A stretch of DNA of 64,000 nt from Gammaproteobacteria bacterium. Lineage in GTDB: Bacteria; Pseudomonadota; Gammaproteobacteria; Pseudomonadales; Azotimanducaceae. Numbering within the stretch: position 1 is the first letter of the stretch; each line of letters starts with the position of its first letter. Made by a program: the position numbers and the translations under genes. This document shows positions 53,924 through 61,871 of this stretch, piece after piece. The stretch covers positions 1-64,000 of the forward strand of contig JAFIFJ010000018.1 of NCBI GenBank assembly GCA_020832085.1, given 5' to 3'. The notes beneath the pieces are model-generated. The model worked only from the letters and a program-made list of their open reading frames with translations. It ran no database searches and was not told where the DNA came from.

Positions 53924-55384
53924 ATGGGCGCGAGAGAACACGTGGATCACCAACCGACCACCAGCATCGTTGATCACTTCCGGAGCCCAACCAAGTGGTT
54001 GCGCGCACTGGATGAGACTCAGGCGGCGTCGCTGATTGCGGCGGCGGCCGATGTGACGTTGGTGCTCGACAGTGACGGCATCATCACGGACATCGCCTTC
54101 GGCAGCGACGAGCTGAGCCACGAAGGCTACGCGTCCTGGCTCGGCCAGCCCTGGGTCGAAACCGTGACCGGAGACAGTCGCGGCAAGGTCGAAGCCATGA
54201 TCCGCGAGGCGGACGAAGACCGCTCGCGGCGCTGGCGGCAGGTCAATCATCCCACCAGCCGCGGCGACACCGTCCCGATTCAGTACGCCACGGTCAAAAT
54301 GGGTAGTTGCGGACCGGTGGTCGCACTCGGCCGTGATCTGCGTTCGGTGGCCACCCTGCAGCGGCGGCTCGTGGACGCGCAGCAGACCATGGAGCGCGAG
54401 TACTCCCGTCTGCGCCATGCCGAAACCCGTTACCGGTTGCTGTTCCAGGTGGCGTCCGAAGCCGTGGCCATCATCGACGGCGACAGTGGGCGGATCATCG
54501 AGGCCAATCCGGCCACCGCCAAGCTCCTCGGCCAGCCCGTCAACACCCTCGCTGGCCAGGAACTGGCCGGATTGTTCGGCAGCAACGGCCGCAAGGCCGT
54601 ACGCGACATGCTGGCCCGGGTCAAACCCACCGGCCGCACCGAAGACATCCTGGTCCAGAACGATCGCGGTGGCGAGCAGCTGCGGCTGTCCGCTTCCATG
54701 TTCCGCCAGGACAAGTCGGTCTGCCTGCTCGTGCGCCTGTCCTCGAAGGACCGGGATCCCGCTGCAGGACCGTCCGGCGGGCTCATGTCCTCGCTCATGG
54801 CGGTGGTGGATTCGGCGCCTGACGGATTTGTGGTGACGGACCTCGCCGGCAACATTCTGCTGAGCAACGAGGCCTTCCTGGAATTGTCCCAGATGCCTGC
54901 CCAGGAGCAGGTGATCGGCGAGTCGCTGGCACGCTGGCTCGGACGTCCCGGGGTGGATCTCAATGCGCTGCTCGACTCCCTGCGGGAGCACGGCAGTGTG
55001 CGCCTGTTTTCCACCTCGCTGCATGGTGAACTCGGTTCGGTGATCGATGTCGAGATCGCAGCCGTGGCCGTCACCAGCGGCGCGGAACAGCCCTGCCTCG
55101 GCTTCACGCTGCGCAACGTCACGCCCAGGATCAAGGCCAACAGGCCCGAAACCCCGCTGGATCTGCCGCGATCGGTGGAGCAGCTCACGGAGCTCGTCGG
55201 CCGTGTGCCCCTGAAGGACCTGGTGCGTGAGAGTACCGACATGATCGAGAAGCTGTGCATAAGCGCTGCCCTCGAGCTCACCAAGGACAACCGCGCATCG
55301 GCGGCCGAGATGCTGGGCCTGAGTCGTCAGAGCCTCTACGTCAAGCTGCGGCGCTACGGCCTCGGGGATCTCGACGGCGAATAG
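53924..55384 (+). CDS. ppsR: Transcriptional repressor PpsR/CrtJ
   Basis: 486 residues. PAS-type domains cover about 40-400, with a linker helix RLVDAQQTMEREYSRLRHAE, and a Fis-type helix-turn-helix ends the protein (ALELTKDNRASAAEMLGLSR). Cys445, just before the recognition helices, matches the redox-reactive Cys of CrtJ; Cys267 may be the second. PpsR represses bch, crt, puf and puh genes under oxygen or light by binding TGT-N12-ACA. Start ATG 53924; GTG 53942 is an alternative. Confidence 0.95.
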   Translation: MGAREHVDHQPTTSIVDHFRSPTKWLRALDETQAASLIAAAADVTLVLDSDGIITDIAFGSDELSHEGYASWLGQPWVETVTGDSRGKVEAMIREADEDRSRRWRQVNHPTSRGDTVPIQYATVKMGSCGPVVALGRDLRSVATLQRRLVDAQQTMEREYSRLRHAETRYRLLFQVASEAVAIIDGDSGRIIEANPATAKLLGQPVNTLAGQELAGLFGSNGRKAVRDMLARVKPTGRTEDILVQNDRGGEQLRLSASMFRQDKSVCLLVRLSSKDRDPAAGPSGGLMSSLMAVVDSAPDGFVVTDLAGNILLSNEAFLELSQMPAQEQVIGESLARWLGRPGVDLNALLDSLREHGSVRLFSTSLHGELGSVIDVEIAAVAVTSGAEQPCLGFTLRNVTPRIKANRPETPLDLPRSVEQLTELVGRVPLKDLVRESTDMIEKLCISAALELTKDNRASAAEMLGLSRQSLYVKLRRYGLGDLDGE

Positions 55385-55483
55385 CCGCAGAATCCCTGAT
55401 CTCTGATCGGGCTCCCAACAGCCCAGACTTCCTTACCCATCCCCGGCCTGAGGTCCTCTGCGCCTCAGCGGTGACCTATTTCC

Positions 55484-55515
55484 TTGACGGATGAGAGTGT
55501 CAACGTTAGTTTGCA
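55484..55515 (+). promoter_or_regulatory. bchG promoter with PpsR-like element, possibly leaderless
   Basis: TTGACG (55484-55489), 17-bp spacer, TAGTTT (55507-55512); +1 would fall at about the ATG (55519). TGTCAACGTTAGTTTGCA (55498-55515) is a one-mismatch TGT-N12-ACA covering the -10. No ribosome-binding site precedes the ATG. Confidence 0.5.
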
Positions 55516-55518
55516 CTC

Positions 55519-56415
55519 ATGGCCGATCACGCCCCCTCCATGGCAGTGAGTTCCCCGTCTCCGGCGGCGGTCCTGCAATTGCTCAAACCGGTGACCTGGT
55601 TCCCACCCATGTGGGCGCTGGCCTGTGGTGTGGTGTCCACCGGCGCCAGCCTGGAAGGCCGCTGGCATCTGCTGATCGTAGGCGTTGCCCTGGCCGGTCC
55701 GCTGATCTGCGGCTGCAGCCAGGCGGTCAACGACTGGTTCGACCGCCACGTGGACGCCATCAACGAACCCGACCGGCCGATTCCATCGGGCCGGGTTCCG
55801 GGGCGCTGGGGTCTTGGCATTGCCATCTTCTGGACCGCGCTGTCCCTTGCCGTGGCGACCCTGCTCGGCATCTGGGGATTCGTGGCGGCCTGCTTTGGCA
55901 TGGTGCTGGCGTGGCTCTACAGCGCCCCGCCGGTGCGTCTGAAGCGCAACGGCTGGTTCGGCAACTCTGCGGTGGCCATCTGTTATGAAGGTCTGCCCTG
56001 GTTCACGGGCGTCGTGGTGGTCACGGGCATGCTGCCCGATGCCGGGATCCTTGCCATCGCCTTGCTCTACAGCATCGGCGCCCACGGCATCATGACCATG
56101 AATGATTTCAAGTCCGTCGAGGGCGATCGGCAGATGGGCGTGGATTCGCTGCCGGTGCTGCTGGGCGTCGACCGGGCAGCGCGCGTCGCCTGCTGGGTCA
56201 AGGCGGTCCCCCAGGTGGGCGTCGTCGGACTGCTTGCCTGGTGGGGAGCCACTTGGTTCGCCCTGGCGGTGGGCCTGATGCTCCTCGCCCAGGTGATCTT
56301 CATGCTGCGCTGGCTGAAGCAACCCAAGGAACTGGCGCCCTGGTACAACCTTACGGGCGTGAATCTCTACGTGATGGGCATGATGGTCAGCGCGGTGGCG
56401 CTGGCAGGCCTGTAA
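55519..56415 (+). CDS. bchG: Bacteriochlorophyll synthase BchG
   Basis: 298 residues, UbiA-type prenyltransferase with about eight transmembrane helices. The first Asp-rich motif is NDWFDRHVDAINEPDRPIPS and the second NDFKSVEGDRQMGVDSLPV. It esterifies bacteriochlorophyllide a with geranylgeranyl diphosphate. bchP follows after 86 bp containing a perfect palindrome. Confidence 0.96.
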   Translation: MADHAPSMAVSSPSPAAVLQLLKPVTWFPPMWALACGVVSTGASLEGRWHLLIVGVALAGPLICGCSQAVNDWFDRHVDAINEPDRPIPSGRVPGRWGLGIAIFWTALSLAVATLLGIWGFVAACFGMVLAWLYSAPPVRLKRNGWFGNSAVAICYEGLPWFTGVVVVTGMLPDAGILAIALLYSIGAHGIMTMNDFKSVEGDRQMGVDSLPVLLGVDRAARVACWVKAVPQVGVVGLLAWWGATWFALAVGLMLLAQVIFMLRWLKQPKELAPWYNLTGVNLYVMGMMVSAVALAGL

Positions 56416-56457
56416 TGCGGCTGCAGTCGAGCTGGCGTAGAGCCTGAATCAGACGCA

Positions 56458-56480
56458 GGGTCCGACATGATGTCGGACCC
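56458..56480. repeat. Perfect 11-bp inverted repeat between bchG and bchP
   Basis: GGGTCCGACAT, one base, ATGTCGGACCC. As RNA the arms would form a hairpin with the central bases unpaired, 20 nt before the bchP start; as DNA it is an ideal dimer-binding palindrome. No T-run follows, so it is not a simple terminator. Confidence 0.65.
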
Positions 56481-56501
56481 TCACAGCGGGAGGCGCAAGC
56501 C

Positions 56502-57683
56502 GTGACCCAGGAAACTTATGACGCGGTAGTGGTGGGGGGCGGACCATCGGGGGCCACGGCGGCCGACGATCTGGCCCGTGCCGGGAAACGGGTCCTGCTG
56601 CTCGACCGCGCCGGACGCATCAAGCCCTGCGGCGGCGCCATCCCCCCGATCCTGCTCACGGAGTTTGCGGTGCCCGAGAGTCTTCTGGTCGCCAAGGTCA
56701 ACAAGGCCAGGATGATCTCCCCGGCGGACAACAAGGTCGGCATGCCCATCGACAACGGCTTCGTCGGCATGGTGGATCGGGAACACTTCGACGAGTGGCT
56801 GCGGGAGCGGGCTTCCCGCCACGGTGCAGAACGCCGCAGCGGTCGCTTCCGCAAGCTGCTGCGGGACGACGACGGTACCGCCGTCATCGTCTACAGCGAC
56901 GGCGAGGGCGAGCATCAGATCCGTACCCGGGCCATTATCGGTGCCGATGGCGCCCGCTCCGAGGTGGCCCGCCAGTCCATTCCGGGCTCCGAGAACATGC
57001 CCTACGTGGCTGCGTATCACGAGATCGTCAGTTCACCGACGGCCACCGATACCGACTTCGATCCGACCCGCTGCGATGTCTACTACCAGGGCGCCCTGTC
57101 GCCGGATTTCTATGCCTGGGTCTTTCCCCACGGCAATACCACCAGTGTCGGGGTCGGATCCGCTCAGAAGGGCTTCGCCCTGCGGCGGTCGGTGGATGAT
57201 CTGCGCCTGGCCGCTGGCCTGGACGGCAGCACGACCATTCGCCGCGAGGGCGCGCCCATTCCGCTCAAGCCGCTCAAGCGCTGGGACAACGGTCGGGATC
57301 TGGTGCTGGCTGGCGATGCGGCCGGCATCGTCGCACCGGCCTCAGGCGAAGGCATCTACTACGCCATGCTGGGCGGTCGCCTGGCCGCCGAGGCTGTAAG
57401 TGAGTACCTGCTAACCGGCCAGCCCAAGGCCCTGAAACAGGCGCGCAAGCGTTTCATGCGGGCCCACGGCCGGGTGTTCTGGATCCTCGGCATCATGCAG
57501 AAGTTCTGGTACTCCAGTGACAAGCGCCGGGAGCGCTTCGTGAAGATCTGCGCCGACGAGGATGTGCAGTACCTGACCTGGCAGGCCTACATGTACAAGA
57601 AGCTGGTGCGTGCCAAGCCCATGGCCCACATGCGCATCTTCTTCAAGGACATGGGCCACTTGCTGGGACTCGTGCGTGCATGA
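56502..57683 (+). CDS. bchP: Geranylgeranyl reductase BchP
   Basis: 393 residues, GTG start. The FAD motif is VVVGGGPSGATAADDLARAG, with KPCGGAIPP and GADGARSEVARQ of the family, and GDAAGIVAPASGEGIYYAM. It reduces the geranylgeranyl tail of bacteriochlorophyll to phytyl. Its stop overlaps tspO (ATGA). Confidence 0.96.
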   Translation: MTQETYDAVVVGGGPSGATAADDLARAGKRVLLLDRAGRIKPCGGAIPPILLTEFAVPESLLVAKVNKARMISPADNKVGMPIDNGFVGMVDREHFDEWLRERASRHGAERRSGRFRKLLRDDDGTAVIVYSDGEGEHQIRTRAIIGADGARSEVARQSIPGSENMPYVAAYHEIVSSPTATDTDFDPTRCDVYYQGALSPDFYAWVFPHGNTTSVGVGSAQKGFALRRSVDDLRLAAGLDGSTTIRREGAPIPLKPLKRWDNGRDLVLAGDAAGIVAPASGEGIYYAMLGGRLAAEAVSEYLLTGQPKALKQARKRFMRAHGRVFWILGIMQKFWYSSDKRRERFVKICADEDVQYLTWQAYMYKKLVRAKPMAHMRIFFKDMGHLLGLVRA

Positions 57684-58168
57684 CGGGCCGGCTGCGCCGG
57701 CACTGGCGCCCCGTTGCCACAGCGGGTGCCGCGGCGCTGGCGGTGGCGGGTCTCGGGGCGCTCATGACCGATCTCTCGCCCTGGTATTACGGCCTGGAGC
57801 AGCCGTCCTGGAAACCACCGGACTGGCTGTTCGGCCCGGCCTGGACTCTGATCTTCGCGCTCTGTGCCATAGCCGGCTGCCGGGCCTGGATAGGCATGGC
57901 GAGCCAGAGACTGCGGGAGTGGATGCTGGCGGCGTTTGCCGCCAACGCCTGCCTCAACATGCTCTGGAGTCTGCTGTTCTTCCGGCTGCAGCGCCCGGAT
58001 CTCGCCCTCTACGAAGTCGCCCTGCTGTGGTTGTCCATCCTCGTGCTGATTGGCATCCTAGGGCGCCACTCCTGGGCCAACGCGGCACTGCTGCTGCCGT
58101 ATCTGCTGTGGGTCAGTTTTGCCTCGATCCTGAATCTGGCGGTGGTGCAGCTCAACGGCCCCTTCTGA
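57680..58168 (+). CDS. tspO: TspO/MBR-family tryptophan-rich membrane protein
   Basis: 162 residues with five transmembrane helices and the TspO hallmark WYYGLEQPSWKPPDWLFGPAW. In Rhodobacter TspO binds tetrapyrroles and affects photosynthesis gene expression. Here it overlaps bchP by ATGA, an arrangement fitting a role in tetrapyrrole handling, though it is usually found near crt genes. Confidence 0.95.
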   Translation: MTGRLRRHWRPVATAGAAALAVAGLGALMTDLSPWYYGLEQPSWKPPDWLFGPAWTLIFALCAIAGCRAWIGMASQRLREWMLAAFAANACLNMLWSLLFFRLQRPDLALYEVALLWLSILVLIGILGRHSWANAALLLPYLLWVSFASILNLAVVQLNGPF

Positions 58169-58177
58169 GCGGCCATC

Positions 58178-58453
58178 GTGGCTGACTTCGTCAGCAGCGG
58201 GCTCGCGGTGGATCTGGTGCTGGCTGTCCTGCTTTTGGAGGGAGTCGTGCTCACCCTGCTCTACCTGCGTCGTGGCATCGGCGTCACGCCGGCGCGGCTG
58301 TGGCCCATGCTCGGGGCAGGGGCCGGACTGCTGCTGGCGTTGCGCGCGGGCATTACCGGCGCTGGGTGGTACTGGGTCATCGCCGGTCTGCTGCTGGCCC
58401 TTTGCGCCCATCTCTACGATCTACTCGGCCGCTGGCAGCCGCGCCCGAACTGA
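58178..58453 (+). CDS. Small membrane protein, function unknown
   Basis: 91 residues, GTG start, 9 bp after tspO. Three hydrophobic helices are visible (VDLVLAVLLLEGVVLTLLYL, LWPMLGAGAGLLLALRAG and YWVIAGLLLALCAHLYDLLG). I recognise no family. Position at the end of bchG-bchP-tspO suggests a photosynthesis- or pigment-linked role, not demonstrated. Confidence 0.75.
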   Translation: MADFVSSGLAVDLVLAVLLLEGVVLTLLYLRRGIGVTPARLWPMLGAGAGLLLALRAGITGAGWYWVIAGLLLALCAHLYDLLGRWQPRPN

Positions 58454-58459
58454 GCCCCG

Positions 58460-59326
58460 TCACCCTTTACTCAGGTTTTCGAGCAGCTCGACAAACAACT
58501 GCGGCCGTTCCTCGTGGGCCAGATGGCCGAGTCCCGGCAACAGCGTGATCTGAGCGTTGGCTGCGAGGGACCGAACGCGATCCGCTTCCCTGGGAGGAAC
58601 GGTTCGATCATTGCCCCCCACGGCCAGCAGCAGCGGAATCTGCAGCCGGGGCAGATCCCGCTCTATGAGCCGCAGGTCCCACTGCCCCATCATCGACAGC
58701 ACTGCCGTGACGTGACCGGGATCCGCCATGAGGGTCCTGTAGAAGGCCATGCCCTCGGGTCCGATGTGGGATCCCGTGTTGCCGATCAGGCGCTTGACCG
58801 CATTGGAATCCGACGCCCGCCGCGCTACCAGTCCAGGAATCAGTGACGTGGCCGACAGCAGTCTTGCCGCCAGGGAGAAGGCGGGCACCGGCATGCCGCG
58901 CAGTGGCAGCAATGCGCCGTTGACTGCAACGATGTGCCGGAAGGCCATGCCCAGTTCCACCGCCATGCGCACGCCGATGGCGGCGCCGGCTGAATGGCCC
59001 ATCAGCCAGCGCGGGGTGATGTCCAAGTCCCGCAGCAGGGCGGCAAGGGAACGTGCCATGTCGGGCAGGGCGTAGCCCTGTCGGGTGGTCGGCGGGGAAC
59101 TGAAGCCGTGACCGGGAAGATCCGGGGCGACCACCGTGAAGCGGGTGGCCAGCGGTGCAATGAGGTCACGCCAGCTGTGCGTGGAAGCGCCGGTACCGTG
59201 CAGCAGCAGCACGGCAGGCCCGCACCCGGCCACCTGCACATGCCAGTTCACGCCGCCGGCATTGACGAAGCGGCTGCAGTGGCCGTGGGGCCATTGGGCT
59301 CCGTGCCGCGTCCAGTTCAGCGCCAT
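58460..59326 (-). CDS. bchO: BchO, Mg-chelatase-associated alpha/beta hydrolase
   Basis: 288 residues. The N-terminal WPHGHCSRFVNAGGVNWHVQ is characteristic of BchO, followed by the hydrolase core LLHGTGASTHSW, nucleophile elbow GHSAGAA, and LPGLGHLAHEERP with the catalytic His. BchO usually forms an operon with bchI and bchD; both are absent here. It converges on the small membrane gene. Confidence 0.88.
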   Translation of the reverse strand: MALNWTRHGAQWPHGHCSRFVNAGGVNWHVQVAGCGPAVLLLHGTGASTHSWRDLIAPLATRFTVVAPDLPGHGFSSPPTTRQGYALPDMARSLAALLRDLDITPRWLMGHSAGAAIGVRMAVELGMAFRHIVAVNGALLPLRGMPVPAFSLAARLLSATSLIPGLVARRASDSNAVKRLIGNTGSHIGPEGMAFYRTLMADPGHVTAVLSMMGQWDLRLIERDLPRLQIPLLLAVGGNDRTVPPREADRVRSLAANAQITLLPGLGHLAHEERPQLFVELLENLSKG

Positions 59327-59394
59327 GCCCTGACCGTAACTCCCATGCAGGGCGCCCCCCGGTCCCGATGCCAGACTCTCGACTCAGAGTTGAG

Positions 59395-59412
59395 TGTATT
59401 ACAAAGTTGACG
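59395..59412 (-). promoter_or_regulatory. PpsR-like site upstream of bchO
   Basis: TGTATTACAAAGTTGACG matches TGT-N12-ACA with one mismatch, 69 bp before the bchO start. It is the right-hand limit of the putative PpsR regulon in this window. Confidence 0.45.
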
Positions 59413-59435
59413 CTTCCGGGTTCACGGGCTCGCCG

Positions 59436-59891
59436 CTAGCCTGCGGGCGCAGGCGGGTTGGCTTTGCGGTCCCGGACCACCAGAGTGCGCCCGATCTTGT
59501 CGTGCCAGCCCTGCTTGCGACGGTCGAAGGCGACCCAGAGGATGCCGATGAACAGCGGCAGCATGGCCACGTAGTAACCCACGTAGCGCAGCACCAGCTG
59601 GCCCGGAATGGGCTTCGCGCCGGTCACGGCATCGACGATCTTTGCCCCGATCAGCATCTTGCCGGGTGTGGCCTGCCGAGCCACCCAGAACGCCAGCACG
59701 GCCAGCGCCGGCAGCAGCCACTCGAACAGAAACACCATCGACCCCGGTGCGGCCCGGGACTCGCCGAAATAGGATGCCCCGAACAAGATCAGGATCAGCG
59801 GAGTGAGCACCATCAGCAGCAGGATGGAATCCACGATGGCCGCCACCACCCGTGGCCAGAAACCGACGAACTCGAACTCGTTTGGGTCCAT
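59436..59891 (-). CDS. RDD-family membrane protein
   Basis: 151 residues. GFWPRVVAAIVDSILLLMVL has the Arg...Asp of the first RDD helix; ATPGKMLIGAKIVDAVTG and DRRKQGWHDKIGRTLVVRD complete the signature. Three to four transmembrane helices. Function of the family is mostly unknown, with some transport links. It lies just outside the photosynthesis cluster. Confidence 0.92.
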   Translation of the reverse strand: MDPNEFEFVGFWPRVVAAIVDSILLLMVLTPLILILFGASYFGESRAAPGSMVFLFEWLLPALAVLAFWVARQATPGKMLIGAKIVDAVTGAKPIPGQLVLRYVGYYVAMLPLFIGILWVAFDRRKQGWHDKIGRTLVVRDRKANPPAPAG

Positions 59892-60071
59892 GGCGTTGCC
59901 CCGTTCAGCGTTGTCGTTGTCGTTGACGAATCAGGCGACGCAGGTGCCGTCGACCCCCGACAGCACTGATCGTCCCCCATTGCGCAGGGTGCCCAATATA
60001 CGCCCGCCTGCCCGCTGAAAGCTGTAGGCGGCAGACGCTTGCACGCGTGGGAAATCGCAGGCAGCTGGGCG

Positions 60072-60929
60072 TCACCCGTCCGATTCGGACTCCTCGCGAC
60101 CACGCTGGCGGGCTTCGGCCTCGAGCCGCGCCTCCTCGATCTCGTCGAGGACCGCTTCCACATCCGCTTCGGTGTCGTCAAAAACGAAGCTGCCGGTGAG
60201 GCGACTGTCCGGCGTCAGCGTTCCGGCTTCATAGTGGGCCCAGATCTCGTGGGCATACTGGGTCTCGAGCAGCTCCGGCGCATAGCGTCCGAACGAGGTA
60301 CGCATGTTGTTCACGTCCCGCTCGAGCATGCGGAAGGCGTTGTTGTTGCCGGCAGCGTTCACCGCCTGGGGCAGGTCGATGATGACCGGCCCGGTGGCGT
60401 CGATGAGGACGTTGTACTCCGAAAGGTCACCATGGATCAGGCCGGCGCAGAGCATGCGTACGATCTGATTCATCATGAAGGCATGCCAGTTCCGGGCCTG
60501 CTCCGCCGTCATGTCCACTTCGTGCAGCTGGGGTGCGGTCACCCCCTCTGCGTCCCGGACGAGTTCCATGAGCAGCACGCCGTCGTGGACGCCTTCCGGG
60601 CGCGGCACCCGCACCCCGGCGCGGTGGAAGTTGTAGAGCGCGTCCACCTCCGCGTTCTTCCATTCCGCTTCCTGGACCTTGCGGCCGTGGCGGCCGCGCT
60701 TGCCCATGGCGCGGGTGTCGCGACTGCCGCGGAACTTGCGTCCTTCCTGGTACTGCGCGAGCTTGTGAAAGCCTCTGTGCTCCGCGTCCTTGTAGACCTT
60801 GGCGCAGAGGGTTCGATCGCCGCGGGCAACGATGTACACGCTGGCCTCCTTGCCGCTCTTCAGGGCGCAGACCACCTCGTCGATGACGCCCTGTTCTATG
60901 AGCGGTTGCAGGCCCTTCGGGACTTTCAT
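60072..60929 (-). CDS. RIO1-type serine protein kinase
   Basis: 285 residues; GAGGTGAA precedes the ATG. STGKEA-like loop KSGKEASVYIVARGD, the invariant lysine in LCAKVYKD, catalytic loop LIHGDLSEYNVLI and metal-binding VIIDLPQAVN are all present. Bacterial RIO kinases are common in gammaproteobacteria; substrates are little known. The C-terminal ~40 residues are an acidic Glu/Arg-rich tail. Two small basic proteins are encoded just upstream on the same strand. Confidence 0.93.
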   Translation of the reverse strand: MKVPKGLQPLIEQGVIDEVVCALKSGKEASVYIVARGDRTLCAKVYKDAEHRGFHKLAQYQEGRKFRGSRDTRAMGKRGRHGRKVQEAEWKNAEVDALYNFHRAGVRVPRPEGVHDGVLLMELVRDAEGVTAPQLHEVDMTAEQARNWHAFMMNQIVRMLCAGLIHGDLSEYNVLIDATGPVIIDLPQAVNAAGNNNAFRMLERDVNNMRTSFGRYAPELLETQYAHEIWAHYEAGTLTPDSRLTGSFVFDDTEADVEAVLDEIEEARLEAEARQRGREESESDG

Positions 60930-60990
60930 TTCACCTCTAGGGGGCGGCCTGGGAGACGCGCCGGCATCCCGCCGGCGCGGTGGGAAGGTT

Positions 60991-61104
60991 TCAGATATCC
61001 CGCTGGTTCTTGGACTTCTCGGCCTTTGCCGCGCGCTTTTCCTTCAGATTCATCGCCGGCTTCTTCTTCGCTTCCTTCTTCTTGCTGTCCATGCCTTTGC
61101 TCAT
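60991..61104 (-). CDS. Very small lysine-rich protein
   Basis: 37 residues from the ATG at 61102-61104. More than a third are Lys/Arg (MSKGMDSKKKEAKKKPAMNL and KEKRAAKAEKSKNQ). The ATG overlaps the stop of the next small gene by ATGA, which argues for real translation. It resembles short hypothetical proteins seen in other gammaproteobacteria. Nucleic-acid or ribosome binding is possible. Confidence 0.7.
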   Translation of the reverse strand: MSKGMDSKKKEAKKKPAMNLKEKRAAKAEKSKNQRDI

Positions 61105-61280
61105 GAGGAACTGTCCTCTTTGTCAGACTCGGGCGTCTGCGCGTCGCCCGGGGCGTCGTGCTCGATCTCGGAGGCGTCGGGGCTGCTGCGCTCGAGCTTC
61201 TTTTGCCGCTTTGCTTCCTTTTTCTTGGACTTTTCGAGTTCCCGCTGGCGTTTCTCGAAGCTGTAGTTTTGTCTGGCCAT
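61101..61280 (-). CDS. Small lysine-rich protein
   Basis: 59 residues from the ATG at 61278-61280, preceded by GGGAGACCTC. The N-terminal half MARQNYSFEKRQRELEKSKK is basic and helical; the C-terminal half is acidic (SEIEHDAPGDAQ). The N-terminal motif recurs in short gammaproteobacterial proteins. It is coupled to the smaller basic gene and lies upstream of the RIO kinase, whose substrate it might be. Confidence 0.75.
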   Translation of the reverse strand: MARQNYSFEKRQRELEKSKKKEAKRQKKLERSSPDASEIEHDAPGDAQTPESDKEDSSS

Positions 61281-61381
61281 GAGGTCTCCCTGGAGTGCGT
61301 CACTGATTGTAGCTGCAATCAGGCGCAAAAGTGTGAACGGAGCCGCCGTCGCGGCTCGAGGCCGCTGCCATCGGGGTCAGC

Positions 61382-61843
61382 TCAGTCCAACACTTCTTCG
61401 ACGATGTCCACGACCAGCGCGCGCGTTGTCGCCTCGCTGCGGTTGTGCCACCAGTGCAGCAGGCCCGAGTACTCGAAGGAAGCGTCACCGGCGCGTCGCA
61501 GCAGCGGCTCTTCCTCGTCGCTGCGATGTTCGTAGATCTCGCCTTCGAGGATGTAGGCGACTCCAGGGCGACCGGTATGGGCATGGATGCCCACCACGCC
61601 GCCCGGGGCGATGACCAGCTCCCGGGCGCGCAGCACGTGCCCCTCGGGGGCCGGGAACTGTCCGGCGAGGGCGAGTTCCCCCAGCGGCACGATGGCCTCC
61701 ACGCCCGTCGTCTCAGTGGGCCCCTCGGCGGCCAGAGCCTGTGCCCGTTCTCGTTCAGCTGCCGGAACGATTTCGAGGCCGGGATGGCCGGCCGCGGTCG
61801 AGGTCAGCAGCACCGCGAGCAGCATCCATAGGTTCTTCGACAT
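61382..61843 (-). CDS. Secreted cupin-domain protein
   Basis: 153 residues from the ATG at 61841-61843, placed 7 bp after AGGAG. Signal peptide (about 3-19, ending TAAGH). The cupin barrel shows GGVVGIHAHTGRPGVAYILE with metal-binding His residues, and the second motif around EYSGLLHWWHNRSE. Periplasmic cupins of this size are of unknown function, possibly ligand binding or isomerisation. Confidence 0.82.
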   Translation of the reverse strand: MSKNLWMLLAVLLTSTAAGHPGLEIVPAAERERAQALAAEGPTETTGVEAIVPLGELALAGQFPAPEGHVLRARELVIAPGGVVGIHAHTGRPGVAYILEGEIYEHRSDEEEPLLRRAGDASFEYSGLLHWWHNRSEATTRALVVDIVEEVLD

Positions 61844-61871
61844 GTTCACGCTCCTGTCTCCGCTCCGCGTC

